Shown here one piece after another: positions 1-11,438 of a stretch of 64,000 nucleotides of DNA (position 1 is its first letter; each line of letters starts with the position of its first letter). A program made the position numbers and the translations under genes. This DNA is from Gnetum montanum (Eukaryota; Streptophyta; Gnetopsida; Gnetales; Gnetaceae). The stretch lies in assembly GCA_015680685.1 (NCBI GenBank), contig MNCI01005962.1, positions 22,539-86,538 on the forward strand, written 5' to 3'. The notes under the pieces are model-generated. The model made no database searches, was not told the DNA's origin, and worked only from the letters and a program-made list of their open reading frames with translations.

Positions 1-372
1 ATACTATTTATTTGCAAGATATCATGCTTTAAAGTTTCTAGGCTCTAGAAATAGCCAAAACCCCTCACATAAATTAACGAAAATGTGAAAAAATGGGAGG
101 GGGCATCAAGTCTTAATAGATTTTTTGTTGGTGTACAATATAAACACCCAATAATTTCATATTTTTGGGATGTTAGAACCAAAAATAATTGAAACATACA
201 TCCCAAAATATATAGTCCACGTAGACTTTATACCTTATGATTTCCTACTAGAATTAAATCAATGACTTAGAGTTTCTAAGTTAGAAGTCTTACAACTAGG
301 CTAACACCTCATTGTTTAAGAATTTTATATTTTAACTTATTTTGACCTCAAAATTCTGCCATTTTTAATAAT
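1..372. other. AT-rich DNA without recognisable gene
   Basis: No coding domain or clear repeat can be recognised. A purine-rich run near 88-104 looks like a polypurine tract, but no LTR start follows it. By position it may belong to the 3' noncoding part of element A. Confidence 0.4.
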
Positions 373-520
373 AAGGGGTTAGCCTAGTGGTAATACACTT
401 GAGATGGAAGCTTGAGGTTATGGGTTCAATTTTGGTGGATAATGCTTGGTTATATAAAATTCTAATTAGACTATATATCTTGGGGTGTACCTATGTTTTA
501 CTTATTTTGGGTTCCAAATC
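373..520 (+). mobile_element. tRNA-like SINE (Pol III A and B boxes)
   Basis: TAGCCTAGTGG at 380-390 fits the Pol III A-box consensus and GGGTTCAATTT at 422-432 fits the B box, about 40 bp apart as in tRNA-derived SINEs. The tail beyond about 450 is AT-rich. A second copy of the same head lies at 57801-57915. The 3' boundary is a guess, and no target duplication was identified. Confidence 0.6.
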
Positions 521-574
521 ACCCCTTCCCCTTCCTTCCCACCTCCCCTTCTCCTCCCTTCCCCCACCTCCCCA
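521..574 (+). repeat. Polypyrimidine (C/T) tract
   Basis: About 54 bases are almost only C and T on the plus strand, broken by isolated A residues at 541 and 566. It directly follows the SINE tail. Mirror-like polypyrimidine runs can adopt triplex (H-DNA) forms; that is general knowledge and is not shown here. Confidence 0.8.
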
Positions 575-779
575 CAAGCCCAAAATTTATGATTTTCTCA
601 TGTTGTATGAGTCCTAGAAATTCTTGAGGGCTAGTAAGCCTAAATGTGAGTTCCACTCATATTTGGAAAATTGGAAATAACAAAAAATGAATCATACAAG
701 GTTCAAACTAGACCAAAAATAAGAAGATTATGAGAAATCATAGAAATTCAACTTAAAATTCAACAAAATTTATGAGAAT

Positions 780-1440
780 TTGGTCTCACAAGGATGCAAG
801 AAAGTAGAGAAGTTTGTCATGATGTTTTAGAGAGTGAAAGTAGTCTTTGGGCACGACCTCCAATAGTTATACAAGTGGATTCTTACCAAAGTAAGTTCCT
901 ACCCATAATGCCCTTATATAACCATTTCTACAAGTGTTTATGGAATTTTGCACACATAACTACCATCATTCGAATTTTGCACTATGCTAAACAAAAATAT
1001 CAAATTCATAATTGTAACATTGTAGTGAGGTAAAATGGAGTTGGAAAGAATTAAAAGAATGACATGATTATAATGACTAGTATACTTGTCTATTAGGATT
1101 CTAAACCCAATCCAATATTTACTACTTATATTACATTGCATTATCATGGGCCCACCATCATGAGACCATCTAATTACCACATGGAGACACCACTACTCAT
1201 TAAGAAAAATTAGAAAACATACATTAGAGTTATTAAAAATAATTAATTAATCATTAATGTGTAAGTTATGGATCTTGTTCATTAGTTAAAGGATCACCTT
1301 TAGGCATGGGTCACATGTCTTTCTAGTGATATACAAAAATAATTTATTTATAAATTAATTAATTACCTATATTGTTGTCTTTTTCATAGAACTACCTTTA
1401 GACATGGGTAACATATTTATAGTGACATAGCAAGGAAACA
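780..1440 (-). other. Conserved 3' noncoding block of an Athila-like element (part of A)
   Basis: The stretch around 944-1035 is clearly similar to the reverse complement of 47050-47140 in element C. Two copies of a core (AAAGACATGT then CCCATGC on the minus strand) lie near 1290-1325 and 1393-1420. The same core occurs after the coding part of B (about 23000-23045), C (about 46720-46760) and F (about 13950-13985). The block is noncoding in all of them. Its position supports element A continuing left of the LINE. Confidence 0.65.
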
Positions 1441-1719
1441 TTTGTTTTTAAAAAATAGTTTCTAAATACGATAAAACATGAGTGGTAGTGTATCAATGTG
1501 GAACTAGTAAGATCCAAGGTGAAAGCATAAGAAATCAAAAAATTCCTAGATGTTAGATACTTATCCAACCCTCTAGGTCCTTTGTCTTTCCTTCAAGTCA
1601 TAGGGATCATTGATTAACTTTAAGTTTCACTATGATAAGAACCATATTATTCTTGAAATTTAATTAGGTAGTACAAATGCTTAATCATGAAAAAAAAGAA
1701 ACTTTTTTCCAATAAAAAT

Positions 1720-2628
1720 AATAACATTTTTCATAGATGATTAAAAAGAAGCCCAAAATTTTTTGAAAATATTTTCAATGTAAGGGCCCTCCATCAATTT
1801 GTTTCTCTTTTCATGAAATTTGTACATTCAATAATAATCTCTTTACAGGAGAAGTTAATTACCATTGTAATTCTTGTTATGATTCTCTCCAATTTGTGAT
1901 GAATGAAGTAATAGAGAGTATAAATAGATTTCTAATTGGAAAAGCTATTGATTTTGATAGTTTGTATGCTAAATTTCTTATATGAGCAAGGACTTTTGTT
2001 CAAAGAGAAATTTTTCATCAACTAAATTTGGTTATAAAGAATGGCTTGAATTAGCAATGGAAAATCAACAAGCCAGTACTTTTATATATAAAAGGTAATA
2101 AAAATAATTTGAACAACTATTGCATGATAGTTGTAAGTAATATTTTTGCTAAGTTATTAGGCACTCTTCTAAAAAAAGACTTGGCACAAGCAGAAGATAA
2201 TAACATAAGAGCAATGTGTCAGGCTAGTTTTAGGCAAAACCATTCCATAATTGACTACTTAGTTACACTTAGATATTATATGGAAGCTACAAGAAAAGCC
2301 TTAAAAAAATTTTATTTTCTTTATTAACTTTGCAAAATTGTTTATGATTTAGTGATTCATAAAAAGTTATGGTTGCACTTAAATAGAGTTTAGGCATCTC
2401 TACAGAGTTGATGAAAATAATATAAAAGTTATATGAAGAAGTCATCATTAAACTTAAAGATAAGTATTCATGGGAAATTTTTTAGTCTCAAAGAAATATT
2501 ATAGTGAGGTAAGGATTTCCTTTATCCCTACCTATTTTTGTCCTCTTTATTGATGAGTTGCAAGATTAGATTTGTATAGGAAATCATAAGCATACTATCA
2601 AGATTGGATACCTACTTTTTATGCATAT
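1720..2628 (+). pseudogene. LINE reverse transcriptase, N-terminal half
   Basis: The pre-RT region (about 1720-2080) contains a KKKPKIF run, a finger-like segment and GKAIDFDSLYAKFL. The RT palm starts with NNYCMIVVSNIFAKLLGT and QASFRQNHSIIDYLVTLRY, the usual LINE motifs for choosing template and primer (best open stretch 2109-2327). After about 2330 the frame shifts, but FVDF-, KLW- and GCPLSP-like steps remain recognisable up to 2570. Several stops show it is dead. The sequence breaks at 2628, in the middle of the YADD catalytic motif. Confidence 0.75.
2624..2628. repeat. Target-site duplication, left copy (decayed)
   Basis: The bases are catat. The right copy is tagat (3495-3499). Both differ by one base from cagat, which would restore the reading YADD across the join. 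Two independent point changes are assumed. Confidence 0.5.
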
Positions 2629-3494
2629 TTATGAGTGGTAAGGTACCCCTATGCCCAACCATATGAATCACAAGCATTCACATGAAATATGGTTGAATTC
2701 TATAGATCTCAAGGTTTCAAGTACATTGGTTCTAAAACATGGAACTAAGTGTGACAATTGTTGTCTTCTCAACTATAGTTATGGAGATTTATTGTATGGT
2801 TAAGTATAATTGAGGTACATGATTTTTATTATTTTATATTTCATTTTTCTACAACTAAGAGCAAGTTGAAACATAATTTATAATCAATTTAACTTAATCT
2901 AGTTGTTGATTAATAACTAACTATCCTAACATAAGTATTCAATCCCACTTTCTGAGCACATCTTGAACATGTAGAATGTTGTTGGGTTACCAAACATTAA
3001 GCGTTTTTAGGTTACCAAGAGTTATATGCATGCTTGAAGCAATCATACTTATGTGCTTAATTAATTACCTACTATTGAATCTAATTAGCTTAATTTAACT
3101 TAATTACCTAAAAGTATTAAAGGAAATTGCATGAAACATTAATTGGATAAATAAAGTATTTAAGCAACCCAAGGTGCTATAAGGTTTGATTAGAAAGTTT
3201 GTCTTTATTTTTGCACACACCACCATGCTTAGGTACAATAGTGCTCAAAAAAAGATCCACTGCTATGGACATTCTCGAAAATATTTCAACTCTAGAGAAA
3301 ATAAACTACAAGAGCTTCACTATACTATGACAAAAACTATATGAAAATTGTGTGTCCAAGCACTATATTTATAGGCCTACATATATCCTACAATATCAGA
3401 TATTTGACACCACATCTTGGGGTCTAATATTGGGTATTTGATGTCGAGGCTTTGATACCGCATATCCAATATCATAACAAAACACGATTCATCT
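2629..3494 (-). repeat. Solo LTR of an Athila-like element inside the LINE
   Basis: It is the same family as the LTRs of B and D, read on the minus strand: the plus strand begins ttatgagtgg then a conserved ggtacccct, contains the conserved R/U5 stretch with gttgtcttc and tatggttaag, and ends near CATCT. It measures about 866 bp. LINE coding sequence lies on both sides and no internal retrotransposon sequence is attached, so it is a solo LTR, probably left by LTR-LTR recombination. The terminal TG is mutated to TT. Confidence 0.85.
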
Positions 3495-4640
3495 TAGATG
3501 ATACGATGTTAATTTCTACTTCTTAGAAAGATAGGCAAACTATGTTGCAAATTCAAGAAAATTGTTTTTATATAGGCCTTCAAGTTAATGTGGGAAAAAA
3601 ATAATTATATAGGGTACAAGAAATACATATTTTAATTTTAATTTTGGAGTTACAAATATAAAAATAATGAACTCTTTTAGATATTTGAATCTTCATTATG
3701 CAAGTAATTATAAATAGGATAACTATGTCAAGGAGAGAATAATAGGAGAAATTAAGGCTTTATATGTTATTAAAAAAATGCAAATCATTAGGATTATGCA
3801 CTTTTAAGATTAGAAAAAGGGTATTTTAGATTGTTATTTATCTTGCGATATTGTATGGCTATATTATATCGGAGCTAGGCCTTCGTGTAAAAAATTGATA
3901 AGCTATTGCAAGGTTACAAAAAATGCTCTTATTAGATGAATTAAATATGAAGGTATAAACACCTTATCATATATTACTTTTTGTATGTAATTTACTCTTA
4001 TTACCAATTGAAACTCTATGTCAATTCATTAGCTATATTTACAGTCTATTAAAAACTAAGCAAGCTAAATTTTCCAAAGGAGTTCTTGGAGAGACACAAG
4101 AATAAGGATGGTATTTTTCGAAAATAAAATGGCTAAAAACATAGAATATCTCATTGGAAGTAGTGTAACATAATCCTAAACATATACATAAGTTAGTTAA
4201 ATAGTAAGTATTGAAAAAATATGGTTAAATGTAGAGGGAAAGAAAAAAATTTTAATTGGAACACATTAGAGGTAATCAACTTGATTCAAAAGTTTCCTAT
4301 ATTACACATAAAATTATAATAAGATCTCTCAATAAAGCTTCATTTGAGTTCACATCAACTTAGGATAAAAAGTAGAAGATGGATTATTCTTCCCAGAGAA
4401 GAATGCACATCAACTTTCATCAATTAACAACTCTTGAGGATGATACCATGTCTTTCTTATTTATCTTTTAATTGATCATCTCTACCAAATATATAATATT
4501 GTAGCAAATAATTTTACTCCTTATTTTTGTTATATCTAGTGGTACTTAACCACTTTGTTGAATCTATTTTTATTTTCTATGAGATAAATATACTTTCTAT
4601 CCAATAGATCATTTTTTATCTAAGGATGTTCAGTAATTTG
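3495..4640 (+). pseudogene. LINE reverse transcriptase, C-terminal half
   Basis: It resumes at 3495 with the second half of the YADD motif (DDTMLIS). It continues through the thumb region with a VNxGKK-like step, a SFRYLNL segment (similar to the YLGI motif) and a KKxxxRIMHF segment. The end has the LINE C-terminal pattern of a basic SRRW and PREEC followed by ED and a hydrophobic run (about 4360-4480). Cysteines of the usual C-terminal zinc motif are mostly lost. It has many stops and shifts. Confidence 0.65.
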
Positions 4641-4660
4641 ATAACATAAAATATAATTCA

Positions 4661-4955
4661 AATACATTGGATTACTTCTTGCATGTGATTGATAAATGTA
4701 TTAGCAAAATGTAAGAAATTTCCATAAGAAACATGAATAAAAATAATCTAAAGAAATAGAAAAATATATATTAAAAAGCAAGAGATGAAAAACATACTAA
4801 GCAATACAAAATGAAAAATAAATAAAAACATAAATAAATTTAAAAATTACAAAAAATTGTAAAAAAAATGTTAAAAATTCACTCCACTTTTATATCAAAG
4901 AAAAGTATCTTCCTCACAACTAAAATTTAAGGTAGAGATATGCAAGATGCATTAG
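4661..4955 (-). other. A-rich noncoding stretch (3' noncoding DNA of A or LINE tail)
   Basis: The plus strand is strongly A-rich, without coding signal. Element B has a similar A-rich stretch in the same place (about 23280-23540), between its integrase end and the conserved 3' block, so this is probably element A sequence. A decayed LINE poly-A tail cannot be excluded. Confidence 0.5.
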
Positions 4956-6260
4956 GTAACGTTGGTGGTAGTAGGTGTTGAAATGACGGCCTTTATAAAT
5001 TCCTTAAATGGTTTGATCTATTATATATTAACCAATATGAGCTTTTATGATTTGATGAGTGGTAAATTCATAACACATCTAACCTATAAACCTCATGAAT
5101 GATGTAAGGTCCCTCTCAAAAAGTTTGGAATTTTGTATGTTGAGGTACATAGCTTGGATTATTGTAGAGGACCTTATCACCTGGTTGTAGGTTTATGCCT
5201 TTAATGCAAAGTTCGTGCCATTGCTTATTGTAGAACTTGTGTTCTTCATTATGCATTAAGGAAACCATTTCATTTTCATCTAATACATTTAAATTTACCA
5301 AGATTTCTTGTTTTGTTGGATTTAAGTTTAGATCTAAGTTATGGATTTTAGCTTGAACTAATAGTTTTGGATACTTTGTGTACACAAGTTTATAGGGAGA
5401 GTATCCTAGATGAAGTTTCCAAGTGGACCTACATGCCCATAAAACCTCATTAAGCTTGGCACTCTAATCCTTCCTATACTTACTAATAGTTCATGTTAAT
5501 ATTTTGGGTTATTTCCCTCTTTGTAACCTCTGCTTGGCCATTAGCTCAAGGATGGTAGGATGTAGTTAACTTATGATCTACCCCCAAAGCATTGAATAAG
5601 AATTTTGAATGTTATTCTTCTGAAGTGTGTTATCCAAAGTAAATGCACTTGATATACCAAACCTATTTACCACCTATTGCTCAAAGCACTTAGCAACAGT
5701 TGCTTCAATGCAATTAGTAACCATAGTTGTGTTAGTCAACTTTGTCCAATAATCAACAACAAAAATTATGTATTATTATCATTTGATGAAGGATTGATGA
5801 CGTCTATAAAATCATATCCCAAAAGATTAAAATGCTCTAGTAATTAACTCCATTGATGTAGTTCCTTGAAATGAGCTACAATTGCATCATCTCTTTTGTA
5901 GTGCAAGTAGGATATGACAAATTGATGCACATATTTAAAGAGTATCAACAAAAGATAATCATCCATAAGAATCTTCATGGTCATTATTTTTTCTACATAG
6001 TGGTCACCACATGGTCCTTCATGTGCATCTTGGAGAACTTTTAATTGATTCTACTTAGAAATACACTAGTGAACTAGGTTGTCTTCATAGATTTTATAGA
6101 GATTTTTTTCTATCTTCATGAGGTGCTTAACTTGATGAAGAAATTATTGGATCATATGTTTGCCTCATTTAGAAGATAATTTTTGTTCCTTCATGTAGGT
6201 AAGGTAATCAATAGACCAAGGAATTCTTATTAATGAGGAAACTACAATTGCCTTTGCAAA
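4956..6260 (-). pseudogene. Element A integrase (degraded)
   Basis: This is retroviral-type integrase, the enzyme that joins element cDNA to host DNA. The best part is the C-terminal end at 5116-5385, which shows LNLNPTKQEILVNLNVLDENE, an NKQWHEL step and the GDKVLYNNPSYVPQ motif seen in D and B. Further upstream, a degraded central domain retains DN of the second catalytic region near 5625. The zinc-binding segment near 6000-6060 (GPCGGHY-like) is recognisable by alignment to D. It has many stops and frameshifts. Confidence 0.65.
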
Positions 6261-7640
6261 TAAAGGCTCACTTGAAAATTCATAAAAAATGCCTCTTCAT
6301 GAGCCTTGCCATCCCATCATAACCAAGATAGATGATCTACAATAATATTTTTGACTTTCTTCTTATCTATCATTATAATGTTTAACTCTTACAAGGTTAA
6401 TAACCACCAAATAATTTACGGGTTCACCATTGGCTTGTTCATCTAGAACTTAACTATGCTATGATATGTGTGAACCAACATCGAATAACAAAGTACATAG
6501 TTCTAGAACTTTTTAAGTGCAGATACCACTATCATTAGCTCCTTTTCATTTATGGTGTAGTTGAGTTGTTTACTTGCAATACTTATACTTTTGCAATGAC
6601 TATAGTATGGATATTTATAATCATCCAATTATGTAAGCACAACTTTTAGAACATATTTTAATGTATTGATCATGATATGGAAAGACCTTTATTAGTTAAG
6701 TACTCATAGAATGGGAGCTCAAATGTCTTTTCACATTTTTCTATTCAAATGATGAATGCATACTTCTCATGAGATCCACTAATGATTTTTCAATCATAGA
6801 AAAGTTCTTTATGAAGCACCCATAATACCTAGTATGTACAAGGAATGACCTTCCATTTTTTATTATTTGGGGTCATTAGATGATTCCTTGGATCATTATT
6901 TTTTTTAGAATTCATTTTAATATCTACTTATAAAACTTGATGTCCTAAGATAATGTCTTCTTAGATCATGAGATAACTCTTCTATTAGTTGAGTTTTAGA
7001 TTTATTTCCACACATTTCTTGAGCACTATCTATAGGTAGTATAGTGTTTACTCAAAGTCTAACCTATACATGGATAAGTTATCAATGAAGAATTTCATAC
7101 TATTGCTAATATGCTTTTGGAATATGCTAAGAATCAAGCATTGGAACATAACAGGGATGTTATACAAACCATATGACATCTTCTTATATGAAAAAAATCA
7201 TAGAAACTCATGAATGTTATTTTGGCCTAATTCTCTAAAGCCATTTGAACTTGGTTATAGCCAATACAACCATCTAAGAAATTTTAATACATTATGAAAA
7301 TCTATCATTTACCTACATTATTAGCATGATGAAAAGTGAGCTCCCGTACTTGTTATCTTAATAGGATAGATGAATCTAGCCTTGAAGAGTTTCTCAATTT
7401 CCTATTTCACCACCTCTTTCAATTTGGGATTCAACTTGTGCTATGGTTGGTGTCATGACTTTATTGTTGGATTTGTATATATGTAGTGTTGACATACATG
7501 TAGATCAAGGCTAGTGATCTTATCATAAGACTAAGAAAAGACTCTTGGACATTTGTTTATTACTTTCAAAAGACTCTAGTTCCAACAATTTAGTAATATT
7601 TTTTATTCTATTAGTTCTACAATCAATTTTTTAGAAATCT
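6261..7640 (-). pseudogene. Element A reverse transcriptase and RNase H (degraded)
   Basis: RNase H lies at about 6340-6620, with the QYTTxxKE-like segment and the final LSRL-like region matching 34894-35145 in B. RT follows upstream to about 7640. Its catalytic box near 7075-7095 reads FIDN where FMDD is expected, so the last aspartate is changed. No open frame longer than about 60 codons survives. It was identified through position and alignment to B and D rather than through intact motifs. Confidence 0.55.
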
Positions 7641-8430
7641 ACAACTCTTTCCATTCAATCATTTCTTCTTGAACATGTTCTTCTTAGAATAGTCATTGTT
7701 ACACCTCTTCCATCTCATCCAACTTGTCCACATAAGAGTTGATGAGATTTTTTACTAGTCTCTTACACAAATATTACTTGCATTTCTATTTGGTAGTTAG
7801 CCATTAGATGTCTTTCTACATTATGGTTGCTTAATATAGGCATTTTTGGATACATGCTTGTTCTATGTAATTTCTACATGCTAGAGTGGTTATTTTCTTA
7901 ATGCTCCAAATCTTTTACATGCAAATACACCCTGTGTCATTCTATGTAATGTAATGGATTCTCTGCTTTTGTATTATAATATCTTCATCTTTCATAGGAA
8001 GCTCCAGGAAAAGGTCTTTGAATTTAATCTTAGTATCAAATGTGCTAAGTAAAGCTCTATCCATGGTGATAGGGAATTATCCCTTGTTATTTCTCACATG
8101 TATTACTAGAAAATTCATTCTATGACCATCCATAAATTGTGATTACCACATTCTCCACCTATCCAAATGCATGATGAATTGATTAGTAAACTTCAATCTA
8201 ATATTTCATTTATTTAGAGGTGGATGGTTTCATGCCTTGTATAGTTCTTAGGATATTAGATTAATTTTGAAATATGAGTCCAAAAGAGCTTCGCATGGGG
8301 GATTTTCAATAATTTATAAATAAATCAAGGGAATTGCCATATTTTTTTCTTTGTAGAGGAAGGGTTTCTACTTTAATTTAATTACTTATTGTATGAGTAA
8401 GCATGATAGTCTTGACATTTAGGTTTTAGA
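7641..8430 (-). pseudogene. Element A protease and linker (degraded)
   Basis: It was placed by collinearity with D. The cacctgtgtcatt stretch near 7930 matches the end of the protease of D near 53405, and a segment near 8120-8170 matches the region before it. The catalytic D-S/T-G cannot be read. Low-information pseudogene. Confidence 0.4.
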
Positions 8431-9304
8431 TTAAAAGTAGTCCTAGCTCATTTGAAATGCTAAAGGTTGTCGAAATTGAAGCTATAACCATAGATATAAG
8501 TTCTTACATTAGATTAGATGAACTAATAGGTTCACCAGCTCCCTCTGTAGGCATGGAGAATTTCCTAAAGAAAGGATGCTTTTAAGACTTGCACTCAAAG
8601 TCACTGGCACTTTCATTCATCTATAAGTGAATAGTTCTTGTTGCATTCTTTCATGGTTATGAGGCAATCTCACTTTTCTTTAGTAAAGATGGTGCTAAAG
8701 GAAGAAGAGTATGAGAGTATTGAGGGTGTTGCAAGGTTCATGGGAATTATAATAAAGTAATTGAGCTTGTAAAGTAGTGGTTCTATGGTATTCAAGTGGA
8801 TCATAGTAATGTGAATATGTAGGAACAATGACACCACTTGGAGACACATGCTAATGAACATAATTTCCATAAGGGTTTGGTTGCTTGTACCAAATACTAT
8901 TTCTTAGGTAGTGGCATCCCCCATGTTTGTAAGTTTACTATGAGTAGTAATATTATTTGTAATTTTGAGGAGGATCCCCACTTGGATAGTATTATTCTTG
9001 CTTGAGGATTATTTGTTATTGCCTTGAGGATAAGGGAATATTCTTGGCATCTACTTCATGAAGACCCTTGGGTTCAAAGCATATGCTCATAATTTCTACA
9101 AATGTATCATGATGGGATAACATCCTTTAGCATATTTGTATTAGCATACATCACACCCATTATCTTGTTTTGATAATAAGAAACCTCTTCAACATTAGTA
9201 GTCTTTTTCTTTTGCTTGTAGATTTCTTTACCTATCTCCTTTTTCTTTTTCACATTCCCTCTTACTAGTACTTGCTCTAACTTCTCTTCTAATATCTTGA
9301 AACT
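8431..9304 (-). pseudogene. Element A gag, C-terminal piece
   Basis: Compared with D, 8650-9000 corresponds to the proline/glutamine/tyrosine-rich tail of gag, and 9018-9110 to the single zinc-knuckle region and the stretch after it. The knuckle cysteines are not preserved. The gag frame is cut at 9304 by an LTR in the opposite orientation. Gag would form the virus-like particle and bind RNA. Confidence 0.55.
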
Positions 9305-10005
9305 TGATGAGTCATGAATTTTCTGGCTATGATATCTATAATAAGAGGCAGCCTTCCGAGTTTTATGAGCTTAGATTTAGACCCTTAGCTAGACTCTTGC
9401 AGTTTTATCATTCCAGAGTTATAATATTTCCCAGTGTATGCCCGCAGTGTGGTGAATGTAATTGTATGACATCCTTATTCAAGTGTGACGTACATGGACA
9501 TGCACATGACTAGAAATAAAGATCAAGATTACTTCATCATTGCAGCATTCACTTAGATTAACTATTTATTTAATTATTATTTAATGCTTTCCTAGTTAAT
9601 CTCTTCTCACCCTTAAACTCATGTTAAATGTAAAATGAGTACGACTTTATTACGAGCATTTAAGTGTGACTACTTGGTAACCCAGTAGCGTACCTAGAAT
9701 CTGCACTTTGTAATCCCAGTGGTAGTCATGCACGAAGTCCAAGATGTGTACAGATAATCAAGGAACAGATGCTCATCACACTTAGGCTAGTTAGATTCTC
9801 TCTCACCCTTTCTCTCTTAGCTTAGTTAATCTTATTTACCATCATACCCAAGAGTAGCATTAGGTTAGAAACACATCATACACCTCACTTTGGACTAAAC
9901 CATACGTGACAAAGCTAATACTAGTCTAGGTGGGAAGACAACAAACTGCAACTTAAGGCTAACTGTCTAGATGCCAAAACTAGTTCTTCTATAGAGTTCT
10001 TTCTC
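9305..10005 (+). repeat. Truncated solo LTR of the F family
   Basis: It begins with TGATGAGTCATG like the F LTRs. It then lacks about 200 bp of U3, keeping only a short stretch before ataataagaggcagcc (the TATA/start region), and follows F LTR sequence through the R/U5 region to about 10005. The last about 70 bases, including the terminal ACTCATCA, are not recognisable. Gag sequence of element A resumes by about 10025. Both an internal deletion and a 3' loss are needed. Confidence 0.7.
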
Positions 10006-10341
10006 CTTGGATACTTATTTAATAGACTATTGGATTTGATGGACCTACATTTTTGAAAGTCTTCATTGGTCATAGATCCCAATAGTCTCATGTAATTTAT
10101 TTCATAGTCCATCTATGATATGTATTAATTATTTCCATTGAAAAAATTCGTGGCTTGGACACTCTTGTAATAATGAGTAATATTTTCCCAAGATACATTA
10201 AGGGAATCATGATTCCCTCATATTCATTCATTAATCTACTTTCTCAAGTTAAATACTCTTAAGTAGACCTAATATTTATCATTAAATAACTTTAACATTA
10301 TGCGCCATCAATGGATGAAGTCTAGTTCTAATAATCTATAT
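10006..10341 (-). pseudogene. Element A gag, middle piece 1
   Basis: The minus-strand reading DYEINYMRLLGSM at about 10070-10112 matches VDGLRYETRKTLGTYA of the D gag. The sequence then follows the D gag upstream (gacactct.., atttatcattaaataactt near 10220-10290) to the F insertion point. This is the conserved helical core of the Athila gag domain. Confidence 0.65.
10337..10341. repeat. Target-site duplication of F, left copy
   Basis: The bases are tatat. The right copy at 16370-16374 is tatac, so four of five match. The gag sequence of D across this point supports an uninterrupted ancestral site here. Confidence 0.7.
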
Positions 10342-11304
10342 TGATGAGTCATGGTCTGTTAGGTTTCATGGCCTATCAGGTCCTGTTATCGGACCCCTAT
10401 TATTGGACCCCTATTGTATGATGGGTCTCGATATTGGACCCTCATTATTAGGTAGGTAATATCATGACACAAGCGATATCGGGTACGCGATATCATGGCT
10501 TTCTAAGAGGTATCGAACATCCAATATCGGGTCCTATCTCATTGCTGATAAATAAGAGGTGGTGTACTTCGTTTTGGCATTAGTTATTAGTCCCTTAGCC
10601 AAACTCTTGTAGTTTCTCCTTCTTAGAGTTAGAATTATTTATCAGTGAATGGCCACAGTGTGATGATTGTAAATTGTACAACATCCTTTATTCGAGTGTT
10701 ATGTACTTGGACAGACACATGACCAGAAATAAAGATCAAGATTACTTCATCATTGTAGCATTCACTTAGTTTAATTATTTAATTGTTATTGTTATTTATT
10801 GCTTTCGTAGTTAATATCTCTTCATCCTAAACTCCTTAAACGTAGACTGAGTACGCTTAATCACGAGCATTTAAGTGTGACTACTTGGTATCCCAGTAGC
10901 GTACCTAGGCCATGCGCTTGGTAATCCTAGTGGTAGTCATGCATGAGGTCCAAGATGTGTATGGATGATTAAGGAATTGATGCTCATCGTACATAGCCTA
11001 ACTTATATTCTCTCTCCCTATCTCCTGTTAGTTAACTCTCTCTTCCCTTTCCTCCTAGCTTAATTAAAGATTATTTTCCATTGCCTCTAGGAGTAGCATT
11101 AGTTTAGAAACACATCATACACCTCACTCTAGACTAAACCATACATGACAAAGAAAATACTAGTCTAGGTGGGAAGACAACAAACTACGATCAATGAGTA
11201 ACTATCTAGATACCATAACTAGCCCATTTGCAAATTTTGACTGCATCATGCGTGAAATGCTCGTATTCATATGGTTGAGTGTAGGGGTACCTCACCACTC
11301 ATCA
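10342..11304 (+). repeat. F 5' LTR
   Basis: It starts TGATGAGT and ends ACTCATCA, an 8-bp terminal inverted repeat around the TG..CA ends. U3 holds ggaccc at 10391 and 10405 and gatatc at 10475 and 10489, each pair spaced 14 bp. The TATA site near 10548 reads gataaata, decayed from the tataaata of the 3' copy. Confidence 0.9.
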
Positions 11305-11305
11305 T

Positions 11306-11323
11306 TGGCACCATTGTCGAGGA
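11306..11323 (+). other. F primer binding site (tRNA-Asp type)
   Basis: TGGCACCATTGTCGAGGA lies one base after the LTR. It matches TGGCGCCGTTGCCGGGGA, the complement of the plant tRNA-Asp 3' end used by Athila elements, with all four differences being transitions at ancestral CpG or adjacent C/G positions. Confidence 0.8.
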
Positions 11324-11438
11324 TGGTGCTAGTTTTCTAGATTATTTACGTCATACAAAATCACTATAACAAAGTATTTACGATGCATCTTTTAGAAAAG
11401 AAATTAATTTCAATTAAGTCACACACAATTCACACACC

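Larger units (their letters stand above)
1650..4660 (+). mobile_element. Non-L1 LINE remnant, split by a solo LTR
   Basis: This non-LTR retrotransposon reads on the plus strand and consists only of the RT-containing ORF and its C-terminal part. The sequence left of 2628 and right of 3495 joins into one RT once the solo LTR is set aside. It sits in the 3' noncoding DNA of element A. The 5' end, any endonuclease domain and the target duplication could not be placed. The RT style (NNYxx, QASFRQNHSxxDxL, TLRYxxE) is unlike the L1 ORF2 at 59555-63392 and closer to RTE- or Jockey-type LINEs. That clade assignment is tentative. Confidence 0.75.

Noticed and set aside
387-445. Possible functional tRNA gene
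   Set aside because: It has A- and B-box-like motifs, but no cloverleaf stems or acceptor pairing could be drawn; it fits a SINE head better.
10440-10500. CRISPR-like repeat because of regularly spaced gatatc units
   Set aside because: Units are too short, spacers are 8 bases, and the site is an LTR U3 in a plant genome.
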